Source: BS750m-G4 sp964472195 (GTDB taxonomy: Bacteria; Bacteroidota; Ignavibacteria; Tepidaquicellales; Tepidaquicellaceae). Taken from it: a stretch of DNA of 33,586 nt. The notes under the pieces are model-generated. The model did not search any database and had not been told where the DNA came from. It saw only the letters and a program-made list of their open reading frames with translations. The position numbers and the translations under genes are program-made. Location: positions 1 to 33,586 of the forward strand of contig CAYYJH010000023.1 in assembly GCA_964472195.1 (NCBI GenBank), given 5' to 3'. This document shows, one piece after another, positions 16,770 to 25,148 of this stretch (positions within the stretch are counted from its first letter, which is position 1; each line of letters starts with the position of its first letter).

Positions 16770-18317
16770 ATGTACCAAATAATTGCTTACATCTTTTTAA
16801 TATTTATACTCGTTCCAAGAACCTTCTGTCAGGAAATCATCGAATTAAAATTACCCGCGACAAATAAAATCACAATTAAATTCATGTTCACGAATGGCTC
16901 AGTATCCGATCCTACCGGAAAAGAAGGTTTAACCAATCTAACAGCGAATCTGGTAACCTCTGGCGGAACAGAGAATCTTACTTATAATCAGATTCAGGAA
17001 ATTGTATACCCGATGGCAGCAAGGTATAATGCTTCTGTAGACAAAGAAGTCACCGTTTTTACTTTTAACATACATAAAGATTTCTTAGAAGATTTTTATC
17101 CCGTTTTAAAAGGATTAATCTTGAATCCCTCTTTCACCGAAACCGATTTTAAAAGAGTAAAAATAAGTCAACAAAATTATGTTGACCAAATCATACGCTC
17201 ATCTTCTGATGAAGAATACAGTAAGAAGGCATTAGAAGATTTTCTCTTTAGGGGTACAAGATACCAGCACATGATAGAAGGAAAATCCGAAAGTGTAAAA
17301 GCTATTACACTCAATGATGTTAAGTCACACTACGAAAACATGTTTACACGAAACAATTTATTGATAGGTATCGCAGGAGATTATCCGGACGACTTTGTAA
17401 AAAGACTCAAAGAAGATATGCGGAAATTGCCAGACAAAAATCCACTTCCGCCCATTGTCAAAAAACCTAAAATTAACGATGGAATAAATGTAGAAATAAT
17501 TTCTAAGGAAGATGCATTTGGCTCGGCAATATTCATGGGTTTTCCAATTGATGTAACACGTGCAGATGATGAATTCGCTGCACTTATGATTGCAAACTCA
17601 TATCTTGGTGAGCATAGAAAGTCATATGGTATTCTGTACAATAAACTCCGCACTACAAGATCAATGAACTATGGAGATTACTCTTACATTGAGTGGTTTG
17701 ATAGAGGTGGTTATAATTCGCAACCACCTTCTGGATTCCCACGGTCTACAAACTATTTCTCAATATGGATAAGACCTGTACAAATTGCAAAACAGTTAAA
17801 ACTTCAATATCCCGAACTTTCTAATATTAAAATCGGACATGCTCACTTTTCAATAAGACTTGCAATCAGAGAAATCGAAAAACTAATTAATGAGGGTATG
17901 TCAAAAAAAGATTTCGAAGACACAAGGGAGTTTTTAAGAAGTTATATTAAACTTTACGTTCAGGAACCCGAAGAACGTCTCGGTTATTTAATGGATTCAA
18001 AATTTTACGAAAGGAAAGATTATATAAGTGAACTGGATACTTTGTTAGCAAACCTAACACTCGATGACGTAAACAATGCTATTAAGAAGTACTGGCAGGT
18101 GAACAACATGTATATCACAATCGTAACAGACGAAAGCGAGGCGGAAAAACTTGCCGAAAGTATAGAAGGAAATTTAACATCACCTATGAGTTATTCAAAC
18201 CTGGTTAAAGAAGGGTTGCCTTTAGACATAATAAATGAAGATGATGTTGTGGCAGATTATAAACTAAACATAAAATCTGTATCTATAATAAACAACGAGG
18301 ATACATTCTCAAAATAG
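16770..18317 (+). CDS. M16-family peptidase-like protein, non-catalytic partner
   Basis: A 515-residue exported protein with a signal peptide (about 1-20, ending TFCQ) and two M16-type halves. The place where HxxEH should stand reads GLTNLTANLVTSGG, so zinc ligands are absent. This is the usual non-catalytic subunit that forms the chamber with the catalytic M16 protein. The family pattern GGTEN, the long helix-rich middle, and the C-terminal RSYIKLYVQEPEERLGYLMD support membership. It follows the catalytic gene by 41 bases and precedes the NicO-like gene by 9 bases, so all three are probably co-transcribed. Confidence 0.92.
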   Translation: MYQIIAYIFLIFILVPRTFCQEIIELKLPATNKITIKFMFTNGSVSDPTGKEGLTNLTANLVTSGGTENLTYNQIQEIVYPMAARYNASVDKEVTVFTFNIHKDFLEDFYPVLKGLILNPSFTETDFKRVKISQQNYVDQIIRSSSDEEYSKKALEDFLFRGTRYQHMIEGKSESVKAITLNDVKSHYENMFTRNNLLIGIAGDYPDDFVKRLKEDMRKLPDKNPLPPIVKKPKINDGINVEIISKEDAFGSAIFMGFPIDVTRADDEFAALMIANSYLGEHRKSYGILYNKLRTTRSMNYGDYSYIEWFDRGGYNSQPPSGFPRSTNYFSIWIRPVQIAKQLKLQYPELSNIKIGHAHFSIRLAIREIEKLINEGMSKKDFEDTREFLRSYIKLYVQEPEERLGYLMDSKFYERKDYISELDTLLANLTLDDVNNAIKKYWQVNNMYITIVTDESEAEKLAESIEGNLTSPMSYSNLVKEGLPLDIINEDDVVADYKLNIKSVSIINNEDTFSK

Positions 18318-18326
18318 AAAATTTTA

Positions 18327-18962
18327 ATGATACAATTAATTATCGGAGGATTAGCTCTTAGCACAATACATGCTCTTATTCCGAACCACTGGATACCAAT
18401 TGTCGCAATTAGCAAATCAGAAAAATGGTCTAGACGAGAGGCAATCGAATTCACATTAATAATTGGGTCAGCACATACGATAAGCTCAATTATGATAGGT
18501 ATAATAATAGGTTTAATCGGATACAAACTAAGCGAAACTTTAAGTTTCATTACTAATATTGCAGCTCCCTTATTACTCATTATTTTAGGAATTATTTTCG
18601 TTATTCTAAATAAGAGTCATCATCATCACAAAACTATCAATTCAAATGAAATCACCGAAAGTTCTAAAAGGTCAAAGTTCGCTATCATATCAACACTGGG
18701 ATTAGCAATGTTCCTTTCCCCTTGTCTGGAAATAGAAGCCTATTATTTTACAGCTGGTGCTTTAGGATGGATGGGAATAGCAACGCTTTCAATTATTTAT
18801 CTTTTTTCAACTGTATTTATTATGATATTTTTGGTGGACCTTAGCAGGAGGGGAATTGATAAGTTAAATATAAAGTTACATTTCTTTGAACACAACGAAA
18901 AAGCAATAGCTGGTATTGTTTTAATCGTGCTGGGAATTGTTACTTACTCAGTTAAATTATGA
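18327..18962 (+). CDS. NicO/RcnA-like polytopic membrane protein (probable metal transporter)
   Basis: A 211-residue membrane protein with about six helices. Its first helix carries STIHALIPNHWIP (His15, His21), similar to the HxxxxDH-type histidine motif of nickel/cobalt and UreH/NicO transporters. A second GSAHT motif (His50) and a His-rich loop (His98-His101) follow. LSPCLEIEAYYFTAG, in the second half, recalls the PC motif of DsbD/NicO-type half-repeats. The adjacent CDF exporter supports metal transport. The exact family is uncertain: it could be a cytochrome-biogenesis-like or sulfite-exporter-like protein instead. The start lies 9 bases after the M16 partner stop. Confidence 0.65.
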   Translation: MIQLIIGGLALSTIHALIPNHWIPIVAISKSEKWSRREAIEFTLIIGSAHTISSIMIGIIIGLIGYKLSETLSFITNIAAPLLLIILGIIFVILNKSHHHHKTINSNEITESSKRSKFAIISTLGLAMFLSPCLEIEAYYFTAGALGWMGIATLSIIYLFSTVFIMIFLVDLSRRGIDKLNIKLHFFEHNEKAIAGIVLIVLGIVTYSVKL

Positions 18963-18995
18963 CTGTGCTGTTAGTCTTTAAAAATATATAAATTA

Positions 18996-19892
18996 TTGAA
19001 TCATATTCACAAAGGACATAATAACGTAAATCAAAATATTAAAAACATTAAGAGTGCTCTCTTTATTAACTTAATATTTACTTTTATTGAATTAACAGGC
19101 GGTATTCTATCAAACAGTGTTGCAATTATTTCCGATGCAGTTCATGATCTCGGGGATACTATTGCCCTCTCTTTCTCCCTGTTTAGTGAGAAGTTTGCCA
19201 GGAAGAAAGATGTTGATCAAAATTATACTTACGGTTTAAACAGACTGCCGCTGCTAAGTGCATTCGTAAATTCAATTATACTTTTAATTGGGTCTGCAAT
19301 TATTTTATACAATGCTATACCAAGACTATTTAATCCGGAACCACCACATGCTGGAATAATGATCCTTATTGCCGTGGTCGGTATCGCTGCGAACGGCTGG
19401 GCAATGTTAAAACTCAAAAGAAACAAAGGATTGAACTCAAAAGTATTATCCCTGCATATTCTCGAAGATGTATTGGGCTGGGCTTCAATACTAATAGGAG
19501 CTATTCTGATTTATTTTCTAGATCTGCCTGTAATCGATCCAATTCTATCAATCCTTATTACTCTTTACATCCTGTACAATGTTTTCAAAAACATTCGTTC
19601 CGCATATCAATTGTTCATGCAAAAGTCTCCCGAATCAATAGAAGCTGTTGACATCTTGAACTTTATTAATAAATTCGAAGATGTCAAAACTGTTGAAGAT
19701 TTTCACGTCTGGTCACTAGAAGGGACTCAACACGTATTGACTGCCCATGTTTTAGTACAGGATGATCTTGATACTGCATCCAAGAAGATGTTAAAGAAAA
19801 AAATAAGGGATGGAGTAAAGAAGTTTGGTGATATACATTCTACTTTAGAAATTGAGAATGAATCCGATGTGTGTAATGATCACTGCGACTAA
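18996..19892 (+). CDS. CDF-family cation efflux protein (Zn/Co/Cd type)
   Basis: A 298-residue cation diffusion facilitator. The TTG start at 18996 is chosen because it opens MNHIHKGHNN just before the first helix; no ATG lies closer. Helix 2 has SDAVHDLGD with His50 and Asp54, and helix 5 has LHILEDVLG with His151 and Asp155, the HxxxD pairs of ZnT/CzcD-type zinc transporters. The C-terminal cytoplasmic domain (about 205-298) shows VEDFHVWSLEGTQHVLTAHV and ends in a Cys/His-bearing SDVCNDHCD tail. It follows the NicO-like gene by 33 bases and probably exports divalent metal with it. The TTG start is less certain than the family call. Confidence 0.95.
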   Translation: MNHIHKGHNNVNQNIKNIKSALFINLIFTFIELTGGILSNSVAIISDAVHDLGDTIALSFSLFSEKFARKKDVDQNYTYGLNRLPLLSAFVNSIILLIGSAIILYNAIPRLFNPEPPHAGIMILIAVVGIAANGWAMLKLKRNKGLNSKVLSLHILEDVLGWASILIGAILIYFLDLPVIDPILSILITLYILYNVFKNIRSAYQLFMQKSPESIEAVDILNFINKFEDVKTVEDFHVWSLEGTQHVLTAHVLVQDDLDTASKKMLKKKIRDGVKKFGDIHSTLEIENESDVCNDHCD

Positions 19893-19895
19893 ATA

Positions 19896-19930
19896 ATTTT
19901 AAATTTTAAATGCAAAATGTTGAATGATAA
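19896..19930. repeat. Heptamer tract between convergent genes
   Basis: Five consecutive 7-base units read ATTTTAA, ATTTTAA, ATGCAAA, ATGTTGA, ATGATAA. All begin with AT and five of five end in A. The tract fills most of the 53-base gap between the stop codons of the CDF exporter and YjbQ. It is not a hairpin terminator. A related tract is at 21654-21688. Confidence 0.55.
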
Positions 19931-19945
19931 AAAGTAAAGCGTTGG

Positions 19946-20374
19946 TTATTTCAGCTCACCTGAGATGGTAACCACAAGTCTTCTGCTACCGCCGTGATTT
20001 CTATGTTCGCATAAATAAATTCCCTGCCACGTACCAAGATTAAAAGAACCGTTCTTTATAGGAATCGTTATACTGCTCCCTATAATAGAAGTTTTTATAT
20101 GAGATGTCATGTCGTCAAGACCTTCAAAAGTGTGTTGATAATAGCCAGCCTCTTCCGGTACCATTGTGTTAAAATGAGTTTCCATGTCAGCCCTGACGGT
20201 CGGATCAGCATTCTCATTTATTGAAAGAGAAGCCGAAGTATGCTGAATTAAAATGTGTGCAATGCCCACGGAGAATTTCTTTACTTCGGGAATATGTTTT
20301 AAAACCTCGCTCGTAACAAGATGAAATCCTCTTTGCTTTGGAGACAGTGTTATTTCCTTTTGGAACCAGCTCAT
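19946..20374 (-). CDS. yjbQ: YjbQ/UPF0047 family protein
   Basis: A 142-residue cytoplasmic protein of the UPF0047 family, often annotated as secondary thiamine-phosphate synthase. Family signatures are clear: GFHLVTSEVLKHIPE, IQHTSASLSINENADP, HIKTSIIGSSITIPI, and a C-terminal GTWQGIYLCEHRNHGGSRR. Histidines suggest metal-assisted chemistry, but the physiological role is not settled. Its ATG overlaps the stop of the upstream secreted-protein gene by 4 bases (ATGA), so the pair is translationally coupled. Confidence 0.93.
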   Translation of the reverse strand: MSWFQKEITLSPKQRGFHLVTSEVLKHIPEVKKFSVGIAHILIQHTSASLSINENADPTVRADMETHFNTMVPEEAGYYQHTFEGLDDMTSHIKTSIIGSSITIPIKNGSFNLGTWQGIYLCEHRNHGGSRRLVVTISGELK

Positions 20375-20829
20375 TTCTCAATTTTAAAATTACTATCATC
20401 ATCATCACTACAAATATACTCCCTTACATCCCACCACGGATCGATAAAATCGTCACTTGCTTTCGAAATTCCTTTGGGGATTACCCTGTACTCTCCATCC
20501 TCATCCGTAAACTTGAAAATTAAAATGTGTTTCCAGCCTTCCCCGCCTATCTCAGTTATAACAACGTCACTTGTAGAAAAAAGAATGTTATAAAAATCGG
20601 GGTAATAGTTATTAATTTTGAATGTGTTGACATCTAATCCCTCTTTTTCAAGCCACTTTACAGAAATGTAATCACGAAGTTTATCCTTTTCCGGTTGTGT
20701 AAACAAATCAAGAATCTTCGCAGTGACCATCTCCATTTTGAAAGTAGAGAGATCATCAGCTATTGGTTTAGAAATGGAAGCTGATACAGCAAAAAAAGTA
20801 ATTAATATATATAACAATATTTTCCTCAT
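20371..20829 (-). CDS. Secreted protein of unknown function
   Basis: A 152-residue protein with a signal peptide (about residues 1-20, cleavage near SISKP). The mature part is mixed alpha/beta with many acidic residues, a GGEGWKHILIFKFTDEDGEYRVIPKG core that looks like a beta hairpin, a DPWWDVREYICSDDDDS segment, and a single Cys near the end. I recognise no family. It is located between a 5'-nucleotidase-like gene (45 bases upstream) and yjbQ (4-base overlap) on the same strand. The tight coupling shows it is a real gene, but gives no function. Confidence 0.8.
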   Translation of the reverse strand: MRKILLYILITFFAVSASISKPIADDLSTFKMEMVTAKILDLFTQPEKDKLRDYISVKWLEKEGLDVNTFKINNYYPDFYNILFSTSDVVITEIGGEGWKHILIFKFTDEDGEYRVIPKGISKASDDFIDPWWDVREYICSDDDDSNFKIEK

Positions 20830-20874
20830 GATATTAATGATTAATTTAAATAAAGTAAAATTTTATTATAGTAT

Positions 20875-21417
20875 TTAAAATAAACCTAAAACTTCCTTCC
20901 AGTTTTTCCAGGTAAGTCTTCTTTTGTTTTTAATATCTCTGTTATAAGGACGGTCATAAAGAATGTGCTCCCATTCAGGAGTTGCGGCACCTTTTATCTC
21001 TGGACGGTCATCAATAAGTATTTTACCTTTGATAAGGGTTTTATCTTTTGTAATAATTAGCTTTTTGGTCCATTTTCTACCAAGGTGTTCATCAACCCAT
21101 TCATATTTTTCGAGGACACAATTTTCGTAATCGCTCAGTGGTGCCGAACAGATGAAAACCTCAAATCCACGCTCCGATAATTTATTCACGGCTTCGATAC
21201 CACCGGGTACAACCGGTAGAGATCGAATAAATCCCGTGCTTGTATAAACATCTCTTACCAATTTCCATACTTCCCGCGGATACTGCTCTTTCATGTAGAA
21301 CAAACTGCGTTTTTCTAAAGGTACGTAAAACTCATCAGGATATTTCTCCCTCCATCTTTTTAAAAACTCACTGTCAAAATCAGCAAGTACGTCATCCATA
21401 TCGACAAGTATAATCAA
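20875..21417 (-). CDS. 5'(3')-deoxyribonucleotidase-like HAD phosphatase
   Basis: A 180-residue HAD-superfamily protein of the NT5C type, predicted to dephosphorylate nucleotide monophosphates. The catalytic motif is VDMDDVLADFD with nucleophile Asp6 and acid Asp8. SAPLS near residue 95 is motif II, KKLIITKDKTLIKG gives the motif III Lys region, and LIDDRPEIKG is motif IV. A conserved FFxxLPVVPGG-like segment (GFIRSLPVVPGG) is present. Length is normal. Motifs are complete so it is likely active. It is the first gene of the trio. Confidence 0.9.
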   Translation of the reverse strand: MIILVDMDDVLADFDSEFLKRWREKYPDEFYVPLEKRSLFYMKEQYPREVWKLVRDVYTSTGFIRSLPVVPGGIEAVNKLSERGFEVFICSAPLSDYENCVLEKYEWVDEHLGRKWTKKLIITKDKTLIKGKILIDDRPEIKGAATPEWEHILYDRPYNRDIKNKRRLTWKNWKEVLGLF

Positions 21418-21726
21418 GGTGATTGAATTTTAAGTTTAACGAACAACATTTCCAAATTCATTAGAAAGAAATTTCTAAATAGAATGATTAATATAATAAT
21501 AATATCAATTAGTTTTGAGCAAATTATACGTTTTAAAACAATCTATTTTGGTTAGAATTTTCAAGTAACAATTTTTAATTTTTAATAGATTCTCAATTTA
21601 CAAAACTTAAAATAGTGTCTTCGCTGGACTGAAAAATTAATAATTGCAAATTCATTGAAAATTGAAAATTAAAAATTGTAAATTGAAGATAACACTTTTA
21701 AATAAAATACATATCCTGTTTTCACT
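21418..21726. other. 309-base AT-rich divergent intergenic region
   Basis: No gene, tRNA or recognisable promoter box was seen. It contains an inverted repeat TTAGAAA-GAAA-TTTCTAA at 21461-21478. A second block at 21570-21590 repeats TTTTTAA, and a heptamer tract occupies 21654-21688. The promoters of both the nucleotidase (minus) and the ABC pair (plus) must lie here. Confidence 0.7.
21654..21688. repeat. Five-unit heptamer tract
   Basis: The units are ATTGAAA, ATTGAAA, ATTAAAA, ATTGTAA and ATTGAAG, in perfect 7-base register, 39 bases upstream of the ABC ATPase start. Opposite-strand copies of the same kind (TAAAAAT twice) lie at about 21570-21590. Short tandemly repeated heptamers are known from cyanobacterial genomes; the function here is unknown. 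Confidence 0.65.
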
Positions 21727-22356
21727 TTGATAAGATTAAATGACATAACCGTAAAATTCAACAACGCGTACATTTTAAAAGATTTTAATCTCACAATTGA
21801 AAAAGGTGATAAGGTTCTAATCTCGGGTAAATCAGGAATCGGAAAGTCAACACTGCTAAAGCTGCTTCTTGGTTTTACGCTTCCTGACAACGGAAACATT
21901 CATTTCAACAACACAATACTCAACAAAGACAACATCTGGGAATTTAGAAAGAGTGTAGCATACGTAAGCCAGGATTTAGACATAGGGGAGGGGAAAGTGA
22001 GAGAGCTTATTAAAAATATTTTCATGTTTAAATCGAATTCAAAAGCTGCTTTTAACAAAGACAACTTGACCAACCTGCTGCAGGTATTCGATTTAGATGA
22101 AGAAATACTCTCTAAAAATTATGAGGAGTTATCCGGAGGCGAAAAACAAAGAATAGTTATCATCATTTCCGTATTACTTCAACGTGACATTTTTCTCCTC
22201 GATGAAATTTCATCAGCACTCGATGAAAACTTAAAAAAGAAAGTTATCAATTATTTTCTTGATCAAAAAGATTTAACTGTGATTATCGTATCGCATGATA
22301 CCAATCACATACAAAAAAACCAACTCAGAACAATAAATTTAGAAAATCCATCATGA
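21727..22356 (+). CDS. fetA: ABC transporter ATPase, FetA-like
   Basis: A 209-residue ATP-binding cassette protein. The TTG start at 21727 is used because MIRLNDITVKFN is the natural beginning of the ABC fold. Walker A is GKSGIGKST (34-42), the signature is ELSGGEKQR, Walker B is IFLLDEISSALD, and the H-loop is IIVSHD. The gene overlaps the downstream FetB-type permease by 4 bases. In E. coli the FetAB pair is associated with iron export and oxidative stress resistance. That role is inferred here from the permease family. The protein has a compact length similar to FetA. Confidence 0.88.
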   Translation: MIRLNDITVKFNNAYILKDFNLTIEKGDKVLISGKSGIGKSTLLKLLLGFTLPDNGNIHFNNTILNKDNIWEFRKSVAYVSQDLDIGEGKVRELIKNIFMFKSNSKAAFNKDNLTNLLQVFDLDEEILSKNYEELSGGEKQRIVIIISVLLQRDIFLLDEISSALDENLKKKVINYFLDQKDLTVIIVSHDTNHIQKNQLRTINLENPS

Positions 22357-23174
22357 CTACAATAGATATTCCTTACACTTCGCTTTTATTACTGTTTTTA
22401 CTCTTAATAATTCCCTTGGTGTTCTTTTATGTTTATAAAATTAAACTTCTAAAATCTTCTTTAATCGCTGTAGTAAGAATGACTGTCCAGTTATTTCTTG
22501 TGGGAATTTACATTCAGTACCTGTTTGAGTTAAGCAATAATCTTGTTAATATTCTTTGGGTCGTATTAATGATAATTTTTGCATCTTTCTCCGTAATAAG
22601 AAGTGCCGAACTTAATTTAAAGAAATTTTTAGTGCCAACCTTTTTATCGCTGCTTTTCGGGGTTATGATAGTTCTGCTCTACATAAACGGAGTAGTCATA
22701 AACATAGGAAACATCTTCGATGCAAAATATCTTATTGTCATTGGGGGAATGCTTATAGGTAATTCCTTAAGAGGTAATATTATTGGTATAAATAATTTTT
22801 ACCAGAATATTAAAAGAAATGAGAACAGGTATCTTTATACTTTGTCAGCAGGTGCGACAAAATCAGAAGCTTTGATTCCGTTTTTCAGAACAGGTCTTTC
22901 GGATGCGTTGAAACCGACTATCGCTAACATGGCAACTATAGGAATTGTTTTTCTTCCCGGTATGATGACGGGACAAATACTCGGTGGAGCAGACCCGTTA
23001 GTAGCAGTAAAATATCAAATTTTGATTATGGTAGCAATATTTGTAAGTTCATTTATGTGTATAGGTCTTACAATATTGTTAACTGTTAAAAGCTGTTTTA
23101 ATGGTTATGGTATTTTGGATAAGAGCATATTCAAGGTGAAGAACTCCAAAAAACTCAAAGGTAAACCGGCATGA
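22353..23174 (+). CDS. fetB: ABC transporter permease, FetB/UPF0014 family
   Basis: A 273-residue membrane protein with about seven helices, of the UPF0014 (YbbM/FetB) family. The hallmark LSAGATKSEALIPFFRTGLSDALKPTIANMATIG (about 165-200) and the following FLPGMMTGQILGGADPLVAVKYQI are clear. The permease pairs with the preceding ATPase. Its stop codon lies in TGATCA (23172-23177), which also contains the stop of the opposing MmcQ gene, so the two convergent genes abut with no spacer. Confidence 0.93.
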   Translation: MTTIDIPYTSLLLLFLLLIIPLVFFYVYKIKLLKSSLIAVVRMTVQLFLVGIYIQYLFELSNNLVNILWVVLMIIFASFSVIRSAELNLKKFLVPTFLSLLFGVMIVLLYINGVVINIGNIFDAKYLIVIGGMLIGNSLRGNIIGINNFYQNIKRNENRYLYTLSAGATKSEALIPFFRTGLSDALKPTIANMATIGIVFLPGMMTGQILGGADPLVAVKYQILIMVAIFVSSFMCIGLTILLTVKSCFNGYGILDKSIFKVKNSKKLKGKPA

Positions 23175-23531
23175 TCATCTTATCTTCCTTAGTTTTTCTC
23201 TCTCCTTCACTTTTAAACCCTTAACAACCATGTCATAAGAATGATTGATCATTCTTAGAATTTCTTTCTGTGGGATCGTCCCATCGACGACAATTGTGTT
23301 CCAGTGCTTTTTGTTCATGTGATAGCCCGGTTGAACTGCTTCATACCTTTCCCGTAATTCTATTGCAAGCTCCGGCTCACACTTTAGATTCATTTGTAAG
23401 GGGACCTCGAAACCTGTCAGCATAAATATCTTGCTCATGACTTTGTAAACAAGTGTATCCTTATCAAAAGGAAACCCTTCCGTAACACCTTTTTTCTTCA
23501 GACAGTAATTTCGTAAATATTCAAGGTCCAT
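23175..23531 (-). CDS. MmcQ/YjbR family protein
   Basis: A 118-residue protein of the MmcQ/YjbR family, with an alpha/beta fold like CyaY. Features are LRNYCLKKKGVTEGFPFD at the N-terminus, LVYKVMSKIFML, LKCEPELAIELRERYEAVQPGYHMNKKHWNTI and a closing VDGTIPQKEILRMINHSYDMV, which are standard for the family. Members are called DNA-binding on weak evidence. There is no operon link: it converges on fetB and is followed upstream by a different surface protein gene on the same strand. Confidence 0.93.
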   Translation of the reverse strand: MDLEYLRNYCLKKKGVTEGFPFDKDTLVYKVMSKIFMLTGFEVPLQMNLKCEPELAIELRERYEAVQPGYHMNKKHWNTIVVDGTIPQKEILRMINHSYDMVVKGLKVKEREKLRKIR

Positions 23532-23573
23532 AGTGAGTTGTTATGTATAAGATAAGAATTTTTAAATATAAGT

Positions 23574-25148
23574 TTACCTTAAAAAAATCATTTTCCTGCT
23601 TTGAGTATTATTCCCAACTTTTAGTCTGTATACATACACTCCTGAACTAACTAAACTTCCATTATTATCTTTTCCATCCCATGTAATAGATTTGCATCCA
23701 GGCATATGTAACCCGTCTACGAGGGTTCTGATTTTCTTTCCAAGCAAATTGTAAACTGATAAATTTACTTTATATCTTTTTAATAAATCGTACTTAATTA
23801 CTGTTGTGGGATTAAATGGGTTTGGGTAATTTTGATATAGTTCATAATCAGAAGGTGCAAACTGCTTCGGATTTTTATTTATAATCGTTGTACTATCTAC
23901 AAGAGCTGTCCATAAACTTGGGAAACCATTATCTACTCTTGTCCATACCGGACGGACGATATCATTATGAGCGCTTACACCAATATAATGACCTATAAAA
24001 TTATTTGGAAAGGGAGAAAATGGGTCTTCACTTATTTTGAAATTCATGAACGTATTACCGCCATCTTTCGAAAGAGCCATGTATACATCTGTTTGGAAGG
24101 ATGTATAGTTACGTCGGTCATAAAAAACGAAATATAGATAACCGTTTGTTTGATCAATAGTCATCCAGGCAAAAAACTGATGTTTCCCAGGCGGATCGTT
24201 ATTTACTCGAATAGGTAAACTCCAATTCAATCCACCATTGGTAGATCTAACTAACCATACATCGGTATCATTATAACCGCTCCGTTGGTCTGTCCAGCAT
24301 ATGTAGATATTTCCGTTGTAAATACTCGGACTAAGATCACAATTTATAATAGGAAACCCGGGAACAATTTGCACACCGGGGACATTGAAAACCAACCAGT
24401 TAATATGATAGCCCAAAACATTTATGTCATTTGCTAACCAGGTTAGTCCCTCATCAGTAGATTTATCAAACATAAGACCTTCCGGACCCATCCAGGTTAT
24501 ATAAACCTCATTGTTTGGTCCAACGGCAGGCATTGGAGCATGATCGCTATAGTTGCTTCCCCGTGCATTGCCTTTTTTATCACTTATAATAACAGGCGTT
24601 GACCAGGTAAGCCCGCCATCATTTGAACGTGATAACTGAATCTCGGAGCTGTCTTGCGGATTAGAACTTCCATGTACATCGAATTGAGCCCAGGTAACAT
24701 ATAGATTACCATCGGTATGATTTATAACTGCCCATTCCTTGTCGTTGTCTTTAGTCCCATTTACACCTGTGTATGAACCATTTGACCAGCTTCCTCCTAA
24801 GGAAGTAGTTTTCTGACAAACCACACGACTCATATCAGGCACAAGGTGGAAGTAATAGTAATTACCATTATTGTGTGTAAGGACACAAGGATCTCCAATA
24901 ACTCCGAATGATGAGTTCAGGACACCGTGCTGCCAGGTCACTCCAGCATCGGTAGAGTAGTAATAATTATCTGAGTTGGACCCGACCAATATATGATTCG
25001 TGTTGTTGGGATTTATTACGATTGAAGGCTCTACAGGTTCATAGGAATTTATAGAACCTCCTACCTGCACATTTTGATATTGGGCAATAATAGATTTACC
25101 AAATACACAATGAAGAAGTATCAAGAAAAAAAGAAAATATCTTTGCAT
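23574..25148 (-). CDS. Secreted Asp-box beta-propeller protein with type IX-style sorting tail
   Basis: A 524-residue exported protein with a signal peptide (about 1-22). The main body (about 23-430) repeats Asp-box (BNR) elements of sialidase-type propellers, for example YSTDAGVTW, RSNDGGLTW, KSTDEGLTW, RSTNGGLNW and SKDGGNTF. The C-terminus reads YELYQNYPNPFNPTTVIKYDL and ends in SGVYVYRLKVGNNTQSRKMIFLR, the Por-secretion-type sorting domain of type IX secretion. A sialidase or other glycosidase activity is not shown: no catalytic Arg triad was traced. A GGAGG six bases before the ATG (25155-25159) supports the start. Confidence 0.9.
   Translation of the reverse strand: MQRYFLFFLILLHCVFGKSIIAQYQNVQVGGSINSYEPVEPSIVINPNNTNHILVGSNSDNYYYSTDAGVTWQHGVLNSSFGVIGDPCVLTHNNGNYYYFHLVPDMSRVVCQKTTSLGGSWSNGSYTGVNGTKDNDKEWAVINHTDGNLYVTWAQFDVHGSSNPQDSSEIQLSRSNDGGLTWSTPVIISDKKGNARGSNYSDHAPMPAVGPNNEVYITWMGPEGLMFDKSTDEGLTWLANDINVLGYHINWLVFNVPGVQIVPGFPIINCDLSPSIYNGNIYICWTDQRSGYNDTDVWLVRSTNGGLNWSLPIRVNNDPPGKHQFFAWMTIDQTNGYLYFVFYDRRNYTSFQTDVYMALSKDGGNTFMNFKISEDPFSPFPNNFIGHYIGVSAHNDIVRPVWTRVDNGFPSLWTALVDSTTIINKNPKQFAPSDYELYQNYPNPFNPTTVIKYDLLKRYKVNLSVYNLLGKKIRTLVDGLHMPGCKSITWDGKDNNGSLVSSGVYVYRLKVGNNTQSRKMIFLR

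Noticed and set aside
16770..18317. Second active M16 peptidase
   Set aside because: The HxxEH motif is absent at the aligned position, so it is a non-catalytic partner rather than an enzyme.
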